A stretch of DNA of 64,000 nt from Prochlorococcus sp. scB245a_520K10 (GTDB lineage Bacteria > Cyanobacteriota > Cyanobacteriia > PCC-6307 > Cyanobiaceae). A model generated the notes under the pieces. The model searched no databases, was not told the origin of the DNA, and saw nothing but the letters and a program-made list of their open reading frames with translations. Shown here piece after piece: positions 11,663 through 20,766 of the stretch (within the stretch, counting starts at the first letter, position 1; the number at the start of each line of letters is the position of its first letter). The position numbers and the translations under genes were made by a program. The stretch lies in NCBI GenBank assembly GCA_000634515.1, contig JFNU01000202.1:338404-402403 (forward strand), written 5' to 3'.

Positions 11663-12646
11663 GTGCTTTATTTAAATAGGCCTGTGAAGAAAAGAATTGG
11701 ATTAGGTACTTGGTCATGGGGTAATAAGCTTTTTTGGAATTACCAATCTACAAATGACGATGATTTACGTGAGACATACAATGAAGCGTTAAGAAGAGGT
11801 TTTGATCTAATTGATACTGCAGATTCTTACGGTACTGGGAATCTGCAGGGTAGAAGTGAATTATTGATAGGCAAATTTTTACTAAATACTCCTTCAGCAA
11901 AGAAAAAAAGAATTCAAGTAGCAACCAAACTTGCACCTTATCCTTGGAGAATCGGTGATAGAGGTTTTAATAAACCTTTTTTGAAAAGTTTAGAAAGGCT
12001 TAATAACAAATTAGATATAGTGCAATTACATTGGTCAACTGCAAAATACAATCCTTGGCAGGAATTAGGGCTTTTGAATAATCTTTGCGATTTAAAAGAT
12101 CAAGGCTTTGATTTCCAAATCGGTTTATCAAATATTGGCCCTAAAAGATTGACGAAATTAATTAATTACTTGGCAAAAAGAAATCAGAGCCTAAAAAGTG
12201 TTCAGATACAGTTTTCTTTGCTTGCTCCCGATTTAGGGAAACAATATCAGGTAAAAAAAATTTGCGAAGCAAATAATATTGATTTCTTTGCTTATAGTCC
12301 TTTGTCCTTTGGAATACTTTGTATTGATCCAGATAAAGAAGAAAATAAAGAAAAAAGTTTTATTCGTAATGCATTATTTGAAAATTATAAAAAACCAACA
12401 TATGAATTGCGGAGGTGTCTAAAAAGAATTGCATATCAAAGATCAGTTTCCCAAGCGCAAGTTGCAATTAATTGGTGTTGTTATCAAGGATCGGTTCCAA
12501 TCGTTGGTATGCGAAAAAAATCTCAAGTTATAGATGTATCGAACGTATTCAAGTGGAATTTAAATAAAGATGAATTTAAACTACTTCAGGAAGTTTCTAA
12601 AAGTTGTTTAAAAAAAATGCCAAAAAATCCTTTTTCAAGTATTTAA
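11663..12646 (+). CDS. Aldo/keto reductase family oxidoreductase
   Basis: 327 aa; GFDLIDTADSYGTG, KLDIVQLHW, QVAINWCCYQGSVPIVGMRK. Confidence 0.9.
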   Translation: MLYLNRPVKKRIGLGTWSWGNKLFWNYQSTNDDDLRETYNEALRRGFDLIDTADSYGTGNLQGRSELLIGKFLLNTPSAKKKRIQVATKLAPYPWRIGDRGFNKPFLKSLERLNNKLDIVQLHWSTAKYNPWQELGLLNNLCDLKDQGFDFQIGLSNIGPKRLTKLINYLAKRNQSLKSVQIQFSLLAPDLGKQYQVKKICEANNIDFFAYSPLSFGILCIDPDKEENKEKSFIRNALFENYKKPTYELRRCLKRIAYQRSVSQAQVAINWCCYQGSVPIVGMRKKSQVIDVSNVFKWNLNKDEFKLLQEVSKSCLKKMPKNPFSSI

Positions 12647-12654
12647 TAAAATTT

Positions 12655-12792
12655 TTAGGTCGATATTTTCTTATTTTTTTTTATTTCACAATTACTATTC
12701 CATAGTTCAGTAGGAAATTTTTCACCGGTGAATCTAATAACTTTAGGTTTGAAATTTATTAACAAGTCATTTAGGTTTTTATTAGGTTCCAT
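12655..12792 (-). CDS. Hypothetical small protein (45 aa)
   Basis: Hand-read ORF: MEPNKNLNDLLINFKPKVIRFTGEKFPTELWNSNCEIKKNKKIST*. Intact reading frame in an intergenic gap; below the 60 aa track cutoff. Confidence 0.45.
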   Translation of the reverse strand: MEPNKNLNDLLINFKPKVIRFTGEKFPTELWNSNCEIKKNKKIST

Positions 12793-12950
12793 TTTAAAGG
12801 ATTAGAGTTTTTAATAAGATAAATTAATTTAAAACTAATCTTCTCAGTATTTATACTTAGAAAATATGAAAAATTCTTTTTAATACTCGCAATTGCAGCA
12901 ATATTTACAAAATAATAAATTATCTAATACAACTTCTTAGTTATTTAAAA

Positions 12951-12972
12951 AAGTGGAGTCCTTCCAGACTCC
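12951..12972 (-). terminator. Rho-independent terminator of tmRNA
   Basis: Reverse strand GGAGTC-TGGAAG-GACTCC hairpin followed by ACTTTTTT. Confidence 0.75.
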
Positions 12973-13144
12973 TCGTATCATTTGGTTTATAAGGCTGATA
13001 TGACCCCATCTCCTTTAAGGATCAAGCAGCAACTGGTGCTGTTTGACGGGAGAAACTAACGATTTTGTTAGCGTTTGTGTTTTTGCTCTAACCGAGCCAG
13101 CTTCAGTCACCTTCCTTATGCCCCGTCGAAACCATTGCAACCCC
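12973..13144 (-). ncRNA. ssrA: tmRNA coding (mRNA-like) piece, permuted two-piece tmRNA
   Basis: Reverse strand GGGGTTGCAATGGTTTCGACGGGGC... 5' end; tag reading frame at 13022..13072 encodes ANKIVSFSRQTAPVAA followed by TGA. 3' boundary approximate. Confidence 0.93.
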
Positions 13145-13150
13145 AAGAAG

Positions 13151-13213
13151 TGGAGTTGAGCGGAGTCGAACCGCTGTCCGAAACATCGGTTGAGATCACC
13201 TAGTCCAATTGGA
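13151..13213 (-). ncRNA. ssrA: tmRNA acceptor piece (T-arm and acceptor stem), transcribed before the coding piece
   Basis: AGCGG-TTCGACT-CCGCT T-arm and CAACTCC-A acceptor strand pairing with GGGGTTG of the coding piece; CCA not encoded. 5' boundary approximate. Confidence 0.88.
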
Positions 13214-13275
13214 CATTTATATTCTGACAGGCAAAATGAGTATTGAATAGTTTTTTTATTAAGTTTTTATCGTAT

Positions 13276-14400
13276 ATGAAAGTAGTTGCATCATCTCCAG
13301 AGGGACTTGAGAAATATTTAGCTGAAGAAATTTCAAATTTAGGTGGGTTTAATATTAATACTTATAAAAGATTTATTAATTTTGAATGTGATTTTGAAAC
13401 TTTTTATAGAGTTCATTTCTATTCCAGATTGGCTTTTCGTTTTTATAGAGAAATTGCAAGTTTTAATTGTTATGACAAGCAATCTTTATATGAGGGAGTT
13501 AGAGACTCATTTGATTGGATAGGTTGGTTACACTATGAAAAAACGTTTAATGTTCAAGTAACTGGTAAAACATCTTCTTTAAGTCATACGCATTTTACCG
13601 CTCTTGAGGTTAAAAATTCTATAATTGATTTGCAAAAGGCAGTTTGGAATAAAAGATCAAATATTTCTCTAGATAATCCTGATTTTATAATTCATCTTCA
13701 TTTAAATAATAATCAAGCAATTATCAGTCTTCAAAGTAGTTTGGAAAGCTTACACAAACGAGGCTATAGGCCAGCAGTTGGAAATGCACCATTAAAAGAA
13801 AATTTAGCTTCTGGATTGATAAATATGACTCAATGGAATGGCAAAGTCCCTTTAATTGATATTATGTGCGGCTCGGGAACTTTTTTAATTGAGGCAGTTC
13901 ACCAATTGCTTGAAGTTCCTATAAATACTGATCAAGTATATCTTTTTGAAAATTGGTTGGACTTTAAGAAAGATATTTATCTTAATGAAAAAAATAAAGC
14001 AATAAAAAAAATTATAAATTATGAAAAAATACCTAAAATTATAGGCTGCGAAATTAATAAAAAGGTTTTTGAGCAGGCCAAATTAAACATATCATTGGCA
14101 AGGCTCGAAAATTATATTGAACTTATAAATAATGATTTTTTGGAACTCCATTTAAAATTTACATCTGGGATAATTATATGTAATCCTCCTTATGGCAAAA
14201 AATTAGGCGATGAAAATGAATTAATTCATCTATATGAACAAATGGGAATCTTCCTAAAGAAAAACTTTTCAGGTTGGGAATTTTGGTTGCTAAGTGGAAA
14301 TCCAAAACTAACAAAATATTTGAAAATGAAATCTTCATTGAAAATTCCTGTTAGTAATGGGGGAATTGATTGCAGATGGATAAAATATCTTATAAGGTAA
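13276..14400 (+). CDS. THUMP-domain class I RNA methyltransferase (RlmL/UPF0020 family)
   Basis: N-terminal THUMP-like region; DIMCGSGTFLIEA SAM-binding motif and IICNPPYGKKLG catalytic NPPY. Start at ATG 13276 (MKVVASSPEGLEKYL) fits better than 13243. Confidence 0.9.
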   Translation: MKVVASSPEGLEKYLAEEISNLGGFNINTYKRFINFECDFETFYRVHFYSRLAFRFYREIASFNCYDKQSLYEGVRDSFDWIGWLHYEKTFNVQVTGKTSSLSHTHFTALEVKNSIIDLQKAVWNKRSNISLDNPDFIIHLHLNNNQAIISLQSSLESLHKRGYRPAVGNAPLKENLASGLINMTQWNGKVPLIDIMCGSGTFLIEAVHQLLEVPINTDQVYLFENWLDFKKDIYLNEKNKAIKKIINYEKIPKIIGCEINKKVFEQAKLNISLARLENYIELINNDFLELHLKFTSGIIICNPPYGKKLGDENELIHLYEQMGIFLKKNFSGWEFWLLSGNPKLTKYLKMKSSLKIPVSNGGIDCRWIKYLIR

Positions 14401-14401
14401 T

Positions 14402-14803
14402 TTATTTTTTGCCTAAAACGGCTTTTGTTGTCTTGCCTAGACCTTCTAATGTTTGAGGAAGATAAGGTCCTTTGGCTAATTTTCCTCCAAGCTTCAAACT
14501 TAAGCCTGCTAGAAATAAATCGATAAATATTATGAGTAATAAATTATATTCAGTATTCCAATTATTATAGTTTCTTAGAAAAAGATAAAAAATAATATGG
14601 ATGCAAATCAGTACTAATAATAGTAATGTGCTTCCAATTGCCAAAAATATTCCACCACTAATTAATCTTCTTTTTTCTCTATCTACTTCTTGAAGAGCTA
14701 TTCTTACATGTAAATCCATCACTGAACTTGCGATAGCTGAAATTCTTGATGCAGTATTTGCAAAGTTTCTATTTTTTTGTTTTTCCATATTATTTTCTGC
14801 CAC
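14402..14803 (-). CDS. Phage_holin_3_6/YqjE-like membrane protein
   Basis: 133 aa with two hydrophobic helices; ISAIASSVMDLHVRIALQEVDREKRRLISGG is the family N-terminus. Confidence 0.6.
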   Translation of the reverse strand: MAENNMEKQKNRNFANTASRISAIASSVMDLHVRIALQEVDREKRRLISGGIFLAIGSTLLLLVLICIHIIFYLFLRNYNNWNTEYNLLLIIFIDLFLAGLSLKLGGKLAKGPYLPQTLEGLGKTTKAVLGKK

Positions 14804-15251
14804 TGTTTATGAGAGTTCCTATTAGTAAACCAATTCCAGCAGCAATAGCAATAGATAATATTGGTTTTTTTCTAATTGGACTTTCTATTTTTGGTCTAAG
14901 TGTATTGTTCAGTTCCTCTAATAACTCTTCTAATTGACTTTCGATAGGTTCAATTTTGTCCGATATCTCCCAATTGTTTTCTCGGATTGAATCAATGATT
15001 TCAAATAGTTGGCGTTTTATTCCAATTGCTGAGGTTCCACTATGGTTCGATATTACTTCAACTAAATCATCAATACTTCCTTTTGCGGCTTCAAGGGTTT
15101 GCTGAGCAATGGTAGGCCATTTTTCTTTTATTAAAGGGATTAAACTGTCAATTTTTTCAAGCAACCATTTCTCCGAGATAACTTCTTGATCAGGAAGTTC
15201 AGTGTTATCTTCTTTTTCTTCTACTTCTTTGGGAGGATGGTAAGTCTCCAT
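14790..15251 (-). CDS. DUF883/YqjD-like protein
   Basis: 153 aa, coiled N-terminus, C-terminal anchor KPILSIAIAAGIGLLIGTLINSGRK; overlaps the YqjE-like gene by 14 nt. Confidence 0.5.
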   Translation of the reverse strand: METYHPPKEVEEKEDNTELPDQEVISEKWLLEKIDSLIPLIKEKWPTIAQQTLEAAKGSIDDLVEVISNHSGTSAIGIKRQLFEIIDSIRENNWEISDKIEPIESQLEELLEELNNTLRPKIESPIRKKPILSIAIAAGIGLLIGTLINSGRK

Positions 15252-15438
15252 TATTTAAACTTATTTATTTTAAGATTAGACCCTATTTCCTAATTTGGAA
15301 CCCTTATCTAAAGATTTGTGCGATTTAGATAGAAGAAAAACATATAAAAGTTTATTTACATTTTATTTATCTTCTCTGTTCTGCTAAAAGGTTTTGTTAA
15401 GCTATTACTGAATTTATTAAATTAGTTTAAATTTCATC

Positions 15439-15576
15439 ATGGATATCACGTTTGCATCATTAATTTTTGCATCTCGCACAATCCCCACAGATATTGGATT
15501 AGTAGCGGCAGCTATTGCTGGAGCAGGAAGTTTGCTATTCATTGCTTTAAGATTTGTCCCTGATGCAAGTAATTAA
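15439..15576 (+). CDS. Small single-TM protein (45 aa), unknown function
   Basis: MDITFASLIFASRTIPTDIGLVAAAIAGAGSLLFIALRFVPDASN*; clean ORF with TM helix; below track cutoff. Confidence 0.65.
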   Translation: MDITFASLIFASRTIPTDIGLVAAAIAGAGSLLFIALRFVPDASN

Positions 15577-15653
15577 ATAACAGGAACTAATTTAAATTAA
15601 AGATACTTTATCTCAATTTTTTTTGAATATAGATTTGATTTATCAAATAGATA

Positions 15654-16016
15654 ATGAATAAATGGGTTTTGCTTGAACATAAAGTTTATTCTGATAACTC
15701 TTTAGATATTCATTATGATTTTCTTGTTGAAAATGGAATAGATTGTTTAACTTGGAAATTTTTAAAACTTCCTTTATTGAATCAGGCTTCTATAGAAATT
15801 TTTAAACAGCCAAATCATAGACTTGTCTGGCTATCTAGGGTAGAACATGAACTTTCTGACAATCGAGGCTTCGTAAAAAGAGTTGATCACGGAATATCTA
15901 AAAAGGTTTCCGATAATTTGGACTCTGGGTGTTTTCGATTCATCTTGGACGGTAAACTTCTTTATGGTTTGTTTGAAATTTCGGGTAATTCTTGTAGATT
16001 GAAAAAAAATATTTAA
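15654..16016 (+). CDS. Stand-alone LigD 3'-phosphoesterase-like domain protein
   Basis: 120 aa; WVLLEHKV...DIHYDFLVENG...LTWKFLKLP resembles the LigD PE signature (H..RRLHYDFRLE..G.L.SWAVPKGP), then RVEHELSDNRGFVKRVDHG and FILDGKLLYGLFEI. Confidence 0.6.
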   Translation: MNKWVLLEHKVYSDNSLDIHYDFLVENGIDCLTWKFLKLPLLNQASIEIFKQPNHRLVWLSRVEHELSDNRGFVKRVDHGISKKVSDNLDSGCFRFILDGKLLYGLFEISGNSCRLKKNI

Positions 16017-16092
16017 TATCCATTTATAAATAATCGTAATAATCCTATTGAGAATTTTTGTAAATTAGTTATTCTTATTTAGCTATTGAGAC

Positions 16093-19000
16093 TTGAGATT
16101 GGTACATATCAATCAGGTCGAGTTTGAAAATTTTAAATCTTTTGGGGGAAGTGTAAAAATTCCTCTTGAAGAAGGCTTTACAGTGGTTACGGGGCCTAAC
16201 GGTTCTGGTAAAAGTAATATTTTAGATGGAATTTTGTTCTGTTTAGGTTTAGCTAATAGCAGAGGGATGAGGGCAGAAAGATTACCAGATCTAATAAATA
16301 ACTCTAAAGTTAAAGAGGGTAAGTCATCCGAAACATTTGTATCAGTAAGATTTAATATTAAAGATTGGTCTCCCAGAGAGGAACTTCAGCCCTTGGAACT
16401 AGAAGAAGAAGAAATTGCTCTTAATAAGGGTCAAAAAGAATGGGTAGTTTCTAGAAAATTAAGGCTTATGCCTGGCGGTTCTTATGCTTCAACTTACACT
16501 TCTGATGGAAAACAATGTACCTTGCAACAAATACAGAGAATACTAAGAGATATTAGTGTTGATCCCGAGGGCAGCAATGTTGTTATGCAAGGTGATGTAA
16601 CAAGAATAGTTTCAATGAATAATAAGGAGAGGAGAAATCTTATTGATGAATTAGCAGGAGTTGCACTTTTTGATACAAGAATAGAACAAACTAATGCAAA
16701 ATTAAATGATGTTTTCGAAAGACAAGAAAGGTGTGAAATTTTAGAAAATGAATTGCAATCCAGTAAAAATAAGCTTGAAAAAGAATGTGAAAAAGCTAAA
16801 CGATATAAAGATTTAAAGGCAAAACTTCTTCAAATAAGGGAATTAGAAAAAGTTCTTATTTTTGATAAACAAGTTAAGCATGTTGAATCTATAGAGAAAA
16901 AACAAACTGAAATTGAAAAAAATATAATATTATTTAATGAACAAAAAGAATCTATTAATAAAGAAATATCAGTTTTAGAAGGTGCTTTAAAAATTCTGGT
17001 TGCTGAGCTTAAGGAAAAAGGAGAGGAAAAATTGATAAAAGTAAATTCTGATATTGGAAGTATTAATTCTAGCTTGAGAGAACTTGATAGGATATCAAGT
17101 TTAAATAAAGAAGAGGGCATTAAATTACAAAAGCAAAGAGATGAAATTGCAATATCTAAGAGGAACATCGAGTCAGAAAAGATGAGAAAAGAAAATTTTG
17201 ATGATAATTTTTTAAATAAATTGAACTTGCAGATTGATGATCTTACATCAAAACATAAATTATCCAGAAAAAAACTGTCTGATGCAGCTGGAGAATCTGG
17301 AGAATTCTCAAAACAAAGTATTAAATTAAATGCTGATCTTGAAAGTATAAAAAATAAAATTAATCCTTTAGAAATAAATAAAAGGAAAGTTGAAGAAGAA
17401 ATGATTCAAAATAATATTCAAAAAGAGGCAATATCTTCTCAGATTGAAGCTTTAGCTTTAGAAAAGCAGAAACTTTTAGAGGGAAATCAAATAAAAAAAG
17501 AGACATCTGAAATAAATAACAATAACTTGGCAAGTAATAGCTCTGAAATTAATTCTTTAAAAAATGAAATTGATTTATTAAATAAAACTAAAATAAGGCT
17601 AAACGACGAGCAATTAAGGCTTGAAAAGGATTTATCTAGATTTGAAAGTAGAAAGGAAGCTTTAAATGAATCCAGAGGTTCATACGCTCTTAGAATTCTT
17701 TTAGAAGCAGGGTTAGAGGGTATACATGGTTATGTAGCTCAACTTGGCGAGGTCAGTGAGAAAAATAGATATGCATTAGAAATTGCTGCTGGAAACAGAC
17801 TCGGACAAATAGTTGTTGACAATGATCATATTGCAGCTAAAGCAATTGAAATTCTTAAAAAGAAGAAAGCGGGACGATTAACTTTTTTGCCTTTAAATAG
17901 AATTAAAAGTCAAAAGAATAATTATGCAATTTCAAGATTTGAAAATAATAGAGAGCCTGGATTTATTGATAAAGCCATAAATCTTATTACTTTTGATAAA
18001 GTTTATTCAAATGTTTTTAGATATGTTTTTGGAGATACTTTGGTTTTTTCAGACTTAGCCTCAGCTAGGTTGTCTAAACAAAAAAATAGGTTGGTTACTT
18101 TAGGTGGTGAATTATTAGAAGCAAGTGGTGCTATTACAGGAGGTAGCAAGTTAAATAAAGATTTAGCTTATAGATTTGGAGTTAATAATGATCTTGATGA
18201 ATCTAATCCTATAAAAGAAAGATTATTGGTTATCGCAGAAGCTTTAAAAGAGTCTAATAATAATTTGATCATGAAAAATAGTAAACTCAATAAATTAAAT
18301 TTAAACCGCAGTCAAATAATAGAAGATTGTGCTTCATTTAATAAAGAAATTGAAGTAAATCAAAATTCTCTTGAAGTTGTAATGAAAAGAATTGAAGACC
18401 TTAAATCGAGATTAAATAAACTTGATAGTGCTAATAATTTATTAGTAGAGGATCTAGATGGTTTAGAAAATGAATTGAAGCCTTATCATGATAAGTCTGA
18501 TCAATTACAAATCATTCTTAAGGAGAATTATGAAAAAAATCAAAAATCATCATTAATAGCTTTCAATAACGATTTTAATAATCTTGATAAAAAACTCGAA
18601 TTACTTATTAAGGAGAGAGATACATTACTAGATAAAAAAAATCAATTTGCTTTAAATAAAGAGCGTATCAATAATTCATTAAAAATAACTTTATTACAAG
18701 AAAAAAACTTGCAGGAATCTATCAAACAACTTTCAATTTCCCATAGTGAATGGATAGAAAAAAGAGATAAATTTAAAAAAGAGCTTTTAGTTCTCGATAA
18801 TCAAAAACATTCCCTAGAGAAGGATTTAGGTTTATTAAGAAGGAAAAGAGATGAATTAAACACTTCAATTTCAAATAAAAGGCAAGAATATAATAACTTT
18901 TTATTGAAGCTTGAATATCTTGAAAGGGATATCAATTCTCTTAAGGAAGAGATGAGGAGTGAGAAAATAAAATTAGAAAATTATAAAAAAGATCTACCTA

Positions 19001-19683
19001 ATCCTTCCCCGGAGTTTGGAGAATATGAAGGGAAGAGTCTTGAATCTTTGCAATCAGAAATCTCGATCATAAATGCAAAACTACAAAGCTTAGAACCTGT
19101 AAATATGTTGGCTCTTGATGAATTAGAAGAATTAATTGAGAGATTAAATGGTTTACGTGAAAAATTAGAGATTCTATCTAATGAAAGATCTGAATTATTG
19201 CTGAGAATAGAAACTGTATCTACTATGCGTCAAGAGGCTTTTATGCAAGCATTTGTAGAAGTTGATAAACACTTTAGAGAAATTTTTGCCAATTTATCAG
19301 ATGGAGATGGTTTCCTTCAGCTTGAAAATCCTAATTCTCCTTTGGAAGGAGGCTTAACTTTAGTAGCCCATCCTAAGGGGAAAAATGTCAGAAGATTGGC
19401 CTCTATGTCAGGTGGTGAAAAATCATTAACGGCTTTAAGTTTTTTATTTGCATTGCAAAAGTATAAACCTTCACCTTTTTATGCATTGGATGAGGTTGAT
19501 AGCTTTTTAGATGGTATTAATGTTGAAAGGTTGTCCAAATTAATATCTAATCAGTCATCAAATGCTCAATTTATAGTCGTAAGTCATAGAAGGCCTATGA
19601 TAAGTGCGTCTGAACGAACAATTGGTGTTGCGCAAGCGAGAGGTGCTAATACTCAAGTTGTTGGGTTACCAAATGCTGCATAA
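16093..19683 (+). CDS. smc: Chromosome segregation protein SMC
   Basis: 1196 aa; TGPNGSGKSNILDGI Walker A, long coiled coils, hinge (GIHGYVAQLGEV...), LASMSGGEKSLTALSFLFALQ signature, ALDEVDSFLDG Walker B. TTG start. Confidence 0.97.
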   Translation: MRLVHINQVEFENFKSFGGSVKIPLEEGFTVVTGPNGSGKSNILDGILFCLGLANSRGMRAERLPDLINNSKVKEGKSSETFVSVRFNIKDWSPREELQPLELEEEEIALNKGQKEWVVSRKLRLMPGGSYASTYTSDGKQCTLQQIQRILRDISVDPEGSNVVMQGDVTRIVSMNNKERRNLIDELAGVALFDTRIEQTNAKLNDVFERQERCEILENELQSSKNKLEKECEKAKRYKDLKAKLLQIRELEKVLIFDKQVKHVESIEKKQTEIEKNIILFNEQKESINKEISVLEGALKILVAELKEKGEEKLIKVNSDIGSINSSLRELDRISSLNKEEGIKLQKQRDEIAISKRNIESEKMRKENFDDNFLNKLNLQIDDLTSKHKLSRKKLSDAAGESGEFSKQSIKLNADLESIKNKINPLEINKRKVEEEMIQNNIQKEAISSQIEALALEKQKLLEGNQIKKETSEINNNNLASNSSEINSLKNEIDLLNKTKIRLNDEQLRLEKDLSRFESRKEALNESRGSYALRILLEAGLEGIHGYVAQLGEVSEKNRYALEIAAGNRLGQIVVDNDHIAAKAIEILKKKKAGRLTFLPLNRIKSQKNNYAISRFENNREPGFIDKAINLITFDKVYSNVFRYVFGDTLVFSDLASARLSKQKNRLVTLGGELLEASGAITGGSKLNKDLAYRFGVNNDLDESNPIKERLLVIAEALKESNNNLIMKNSKLNKLNLNRSQIIEDCASFNKEIEVNQNSLEVVMKRIEDLKSRLNKLDSANNLLVEDLDGLENELKPYHDKSDQLQIILKENYEKNQKSSLIAFNNDFNNLDKKLELLIKERDTLLDKKNQFALNKERINNSLKITLLQEKNLQESIKQLSISHSEWIEKRDKFKKELLVLDNQKHSLEKDLGLLRRKRDELNTSISNKRQEYNNFLLKLEYLERDINSLKEEMRSEKIKLENYKKDLPNPSPEFGEYEGKSLESLQSEISIINAKLQSLEPVNMLALDELEELIERLNGLREKLEILSNERSELLLRIETVSTMRQEAFMQAFVEVDKHFREIFANLSDGDGFLQLENPNSPLEGGLTLVAHPKGKNVRRLASMSGGEKSLTALSFLFALQKYKPSPFYALDEVDSFLDGINVERLSKLISNQSSNAQFIVVSHRRPMISASERTIGVAQARGANTQVVGLPNAA

Positions 19684-19728
19684 ACACACTTTTTAAAATT
19701 TATACGTCAGAATGAAAAAAAGGTATTT

Positions 19729-20766
19729 ATGAGTTTGTCTAACACATCTGCGAATAAGAATCGTCCTAATTCTGTTCCTAGCGAACGTTTATGGTTAAGG
19801 TCAGAATTGATGGGAACACAAGTTATAACTACTGATACTGGGAAGCGTTTAGGTGTAGTTGGCGAAGTCGTTGTTGATATTGATAGAAGAGAAGTAGTTG
19901 CTTTGGGTCTTAGAGATAATCCACTTACAAGATTTTTGCCGGGCTTACCAAAATGGATGCCCTTAGAAAGTATAAAGCAAGTTGGAGATGTCATATTAGT
20001 GGACTCTCTGGATTCATTGAGTGAAGGTTTTTCTCCAGAAAGATATGGGAAGGTAATTAATTGTCAGGTGATTACAGAATCTGGACAACTTTTGGGGAGG
20101 GTTCTAGGTTTTTCTTTTGATATTGAGACTGGGGATTTGATTTCTCTTGTAATGGGTGCAGTTGGTGTCCCCCTTTTAGGTGAGGGAGTTCTAAGTACTT
20201 GGGAAATTCCTGTTGAGGAAATAGTGAGTAGTGGTACGGATAGGATTATTGTTTATGAAGGTGCTGAAGAGAAATTGAACCAATTAAGTAGTGGATTACT
20301 CGAGAAACTTGGAGTAGGAGGTTCTTCCTGGGAAGAAAGGGAATTAAATGGATACTCAGCAAATCTTGTACCAGTTGAGAATCAGTTACTTTCTGGTTCG
20401 GAATCTGAAGAACAAAATAATTTAATTGAAGAATATGAAGAAGAAGTTTTCGAGCAAGATGATTATGATGATGAAGAACTTGAATATGTTGAAATAGAGA
20501 ATTCTTCTGAAGAAATTAATAATAGAAAAAAGCTATATATGGAGAATGATTATTCTAGTCAGAATGAGAATTTAAATAATATTAATCAAATAGATGAAGA
20601 AAAAAAAATTGATCTTAAACAAAAGCAAAAATCAAATACTAATTTGGCATCGAAAAGACCAATTCAAAATGCAAAAGAAACTTTAGATATTGAACCAGTA
20701 GATGAGAAAAATTTAGTTAAAGACAATAAAAAATCAGAAAACTTTGAAATTGACGATCCATGGTAA
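19729..20766 (+). CDS. PRC-barrel domain protein with acidic low-complexity C-terminus
   Basis: 345 aa; two PRC-barrel-like repeats (LMGTQVITTDTGKRLGVVGEVVVDIDRREV..., NCQVITESGQLLGRVLGFSFDIETGDL). Confidence 0.85.
   Translation: MSLSNTSANKNRPNSVPSERLWLRSELMGTQVITTDTGKRLGVVGEVVVDIDRREVVALGLRDNPLTRFLPGLPKWMPLESIKQVGDVILVDSLDSLSEGFSPERYGKVINCQVITESGQLLGRVLGFSFDIETGDLISLVMGAVGVPLLGEGVLSTWEIPVEEIVSSGTDRIIVYEGAEEKLNQLSSGLLEKLGVGGSSWEERELNGYSANLVPVENQLLSGSESEEQNNLIEEYEEEVFEQDDYDDEELEYVEIENSSEEINNRKKLYMENDYSSQNENLNNINQIDEEKKIDLKQKQKSNTNLASKRPIQNAKETLDIEPVDEKNLVKDNKKSENFEIDDPW

Noticed and set aside
14402-15251. Possible prophage remnant because of the holin-like (Phage_holin_3_6) gene
   Set aside because: The family is a common chromosomal YqjE-type membrane protein paired with a DUF883/YqjD-like gene; no other phage genes nearby.
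16830-17168. 112-aa antisense ORF inside smc
   Set aside because: Opposite a coiled-coil coding region; its S/F/L-rich translation reflects codon bias of E/K/N codons.
19707-19994. 95-aa antisense ORF in the PRC-barrel gene
   Set aside because: Opposite strand of conserved coding sequence, no motifs.
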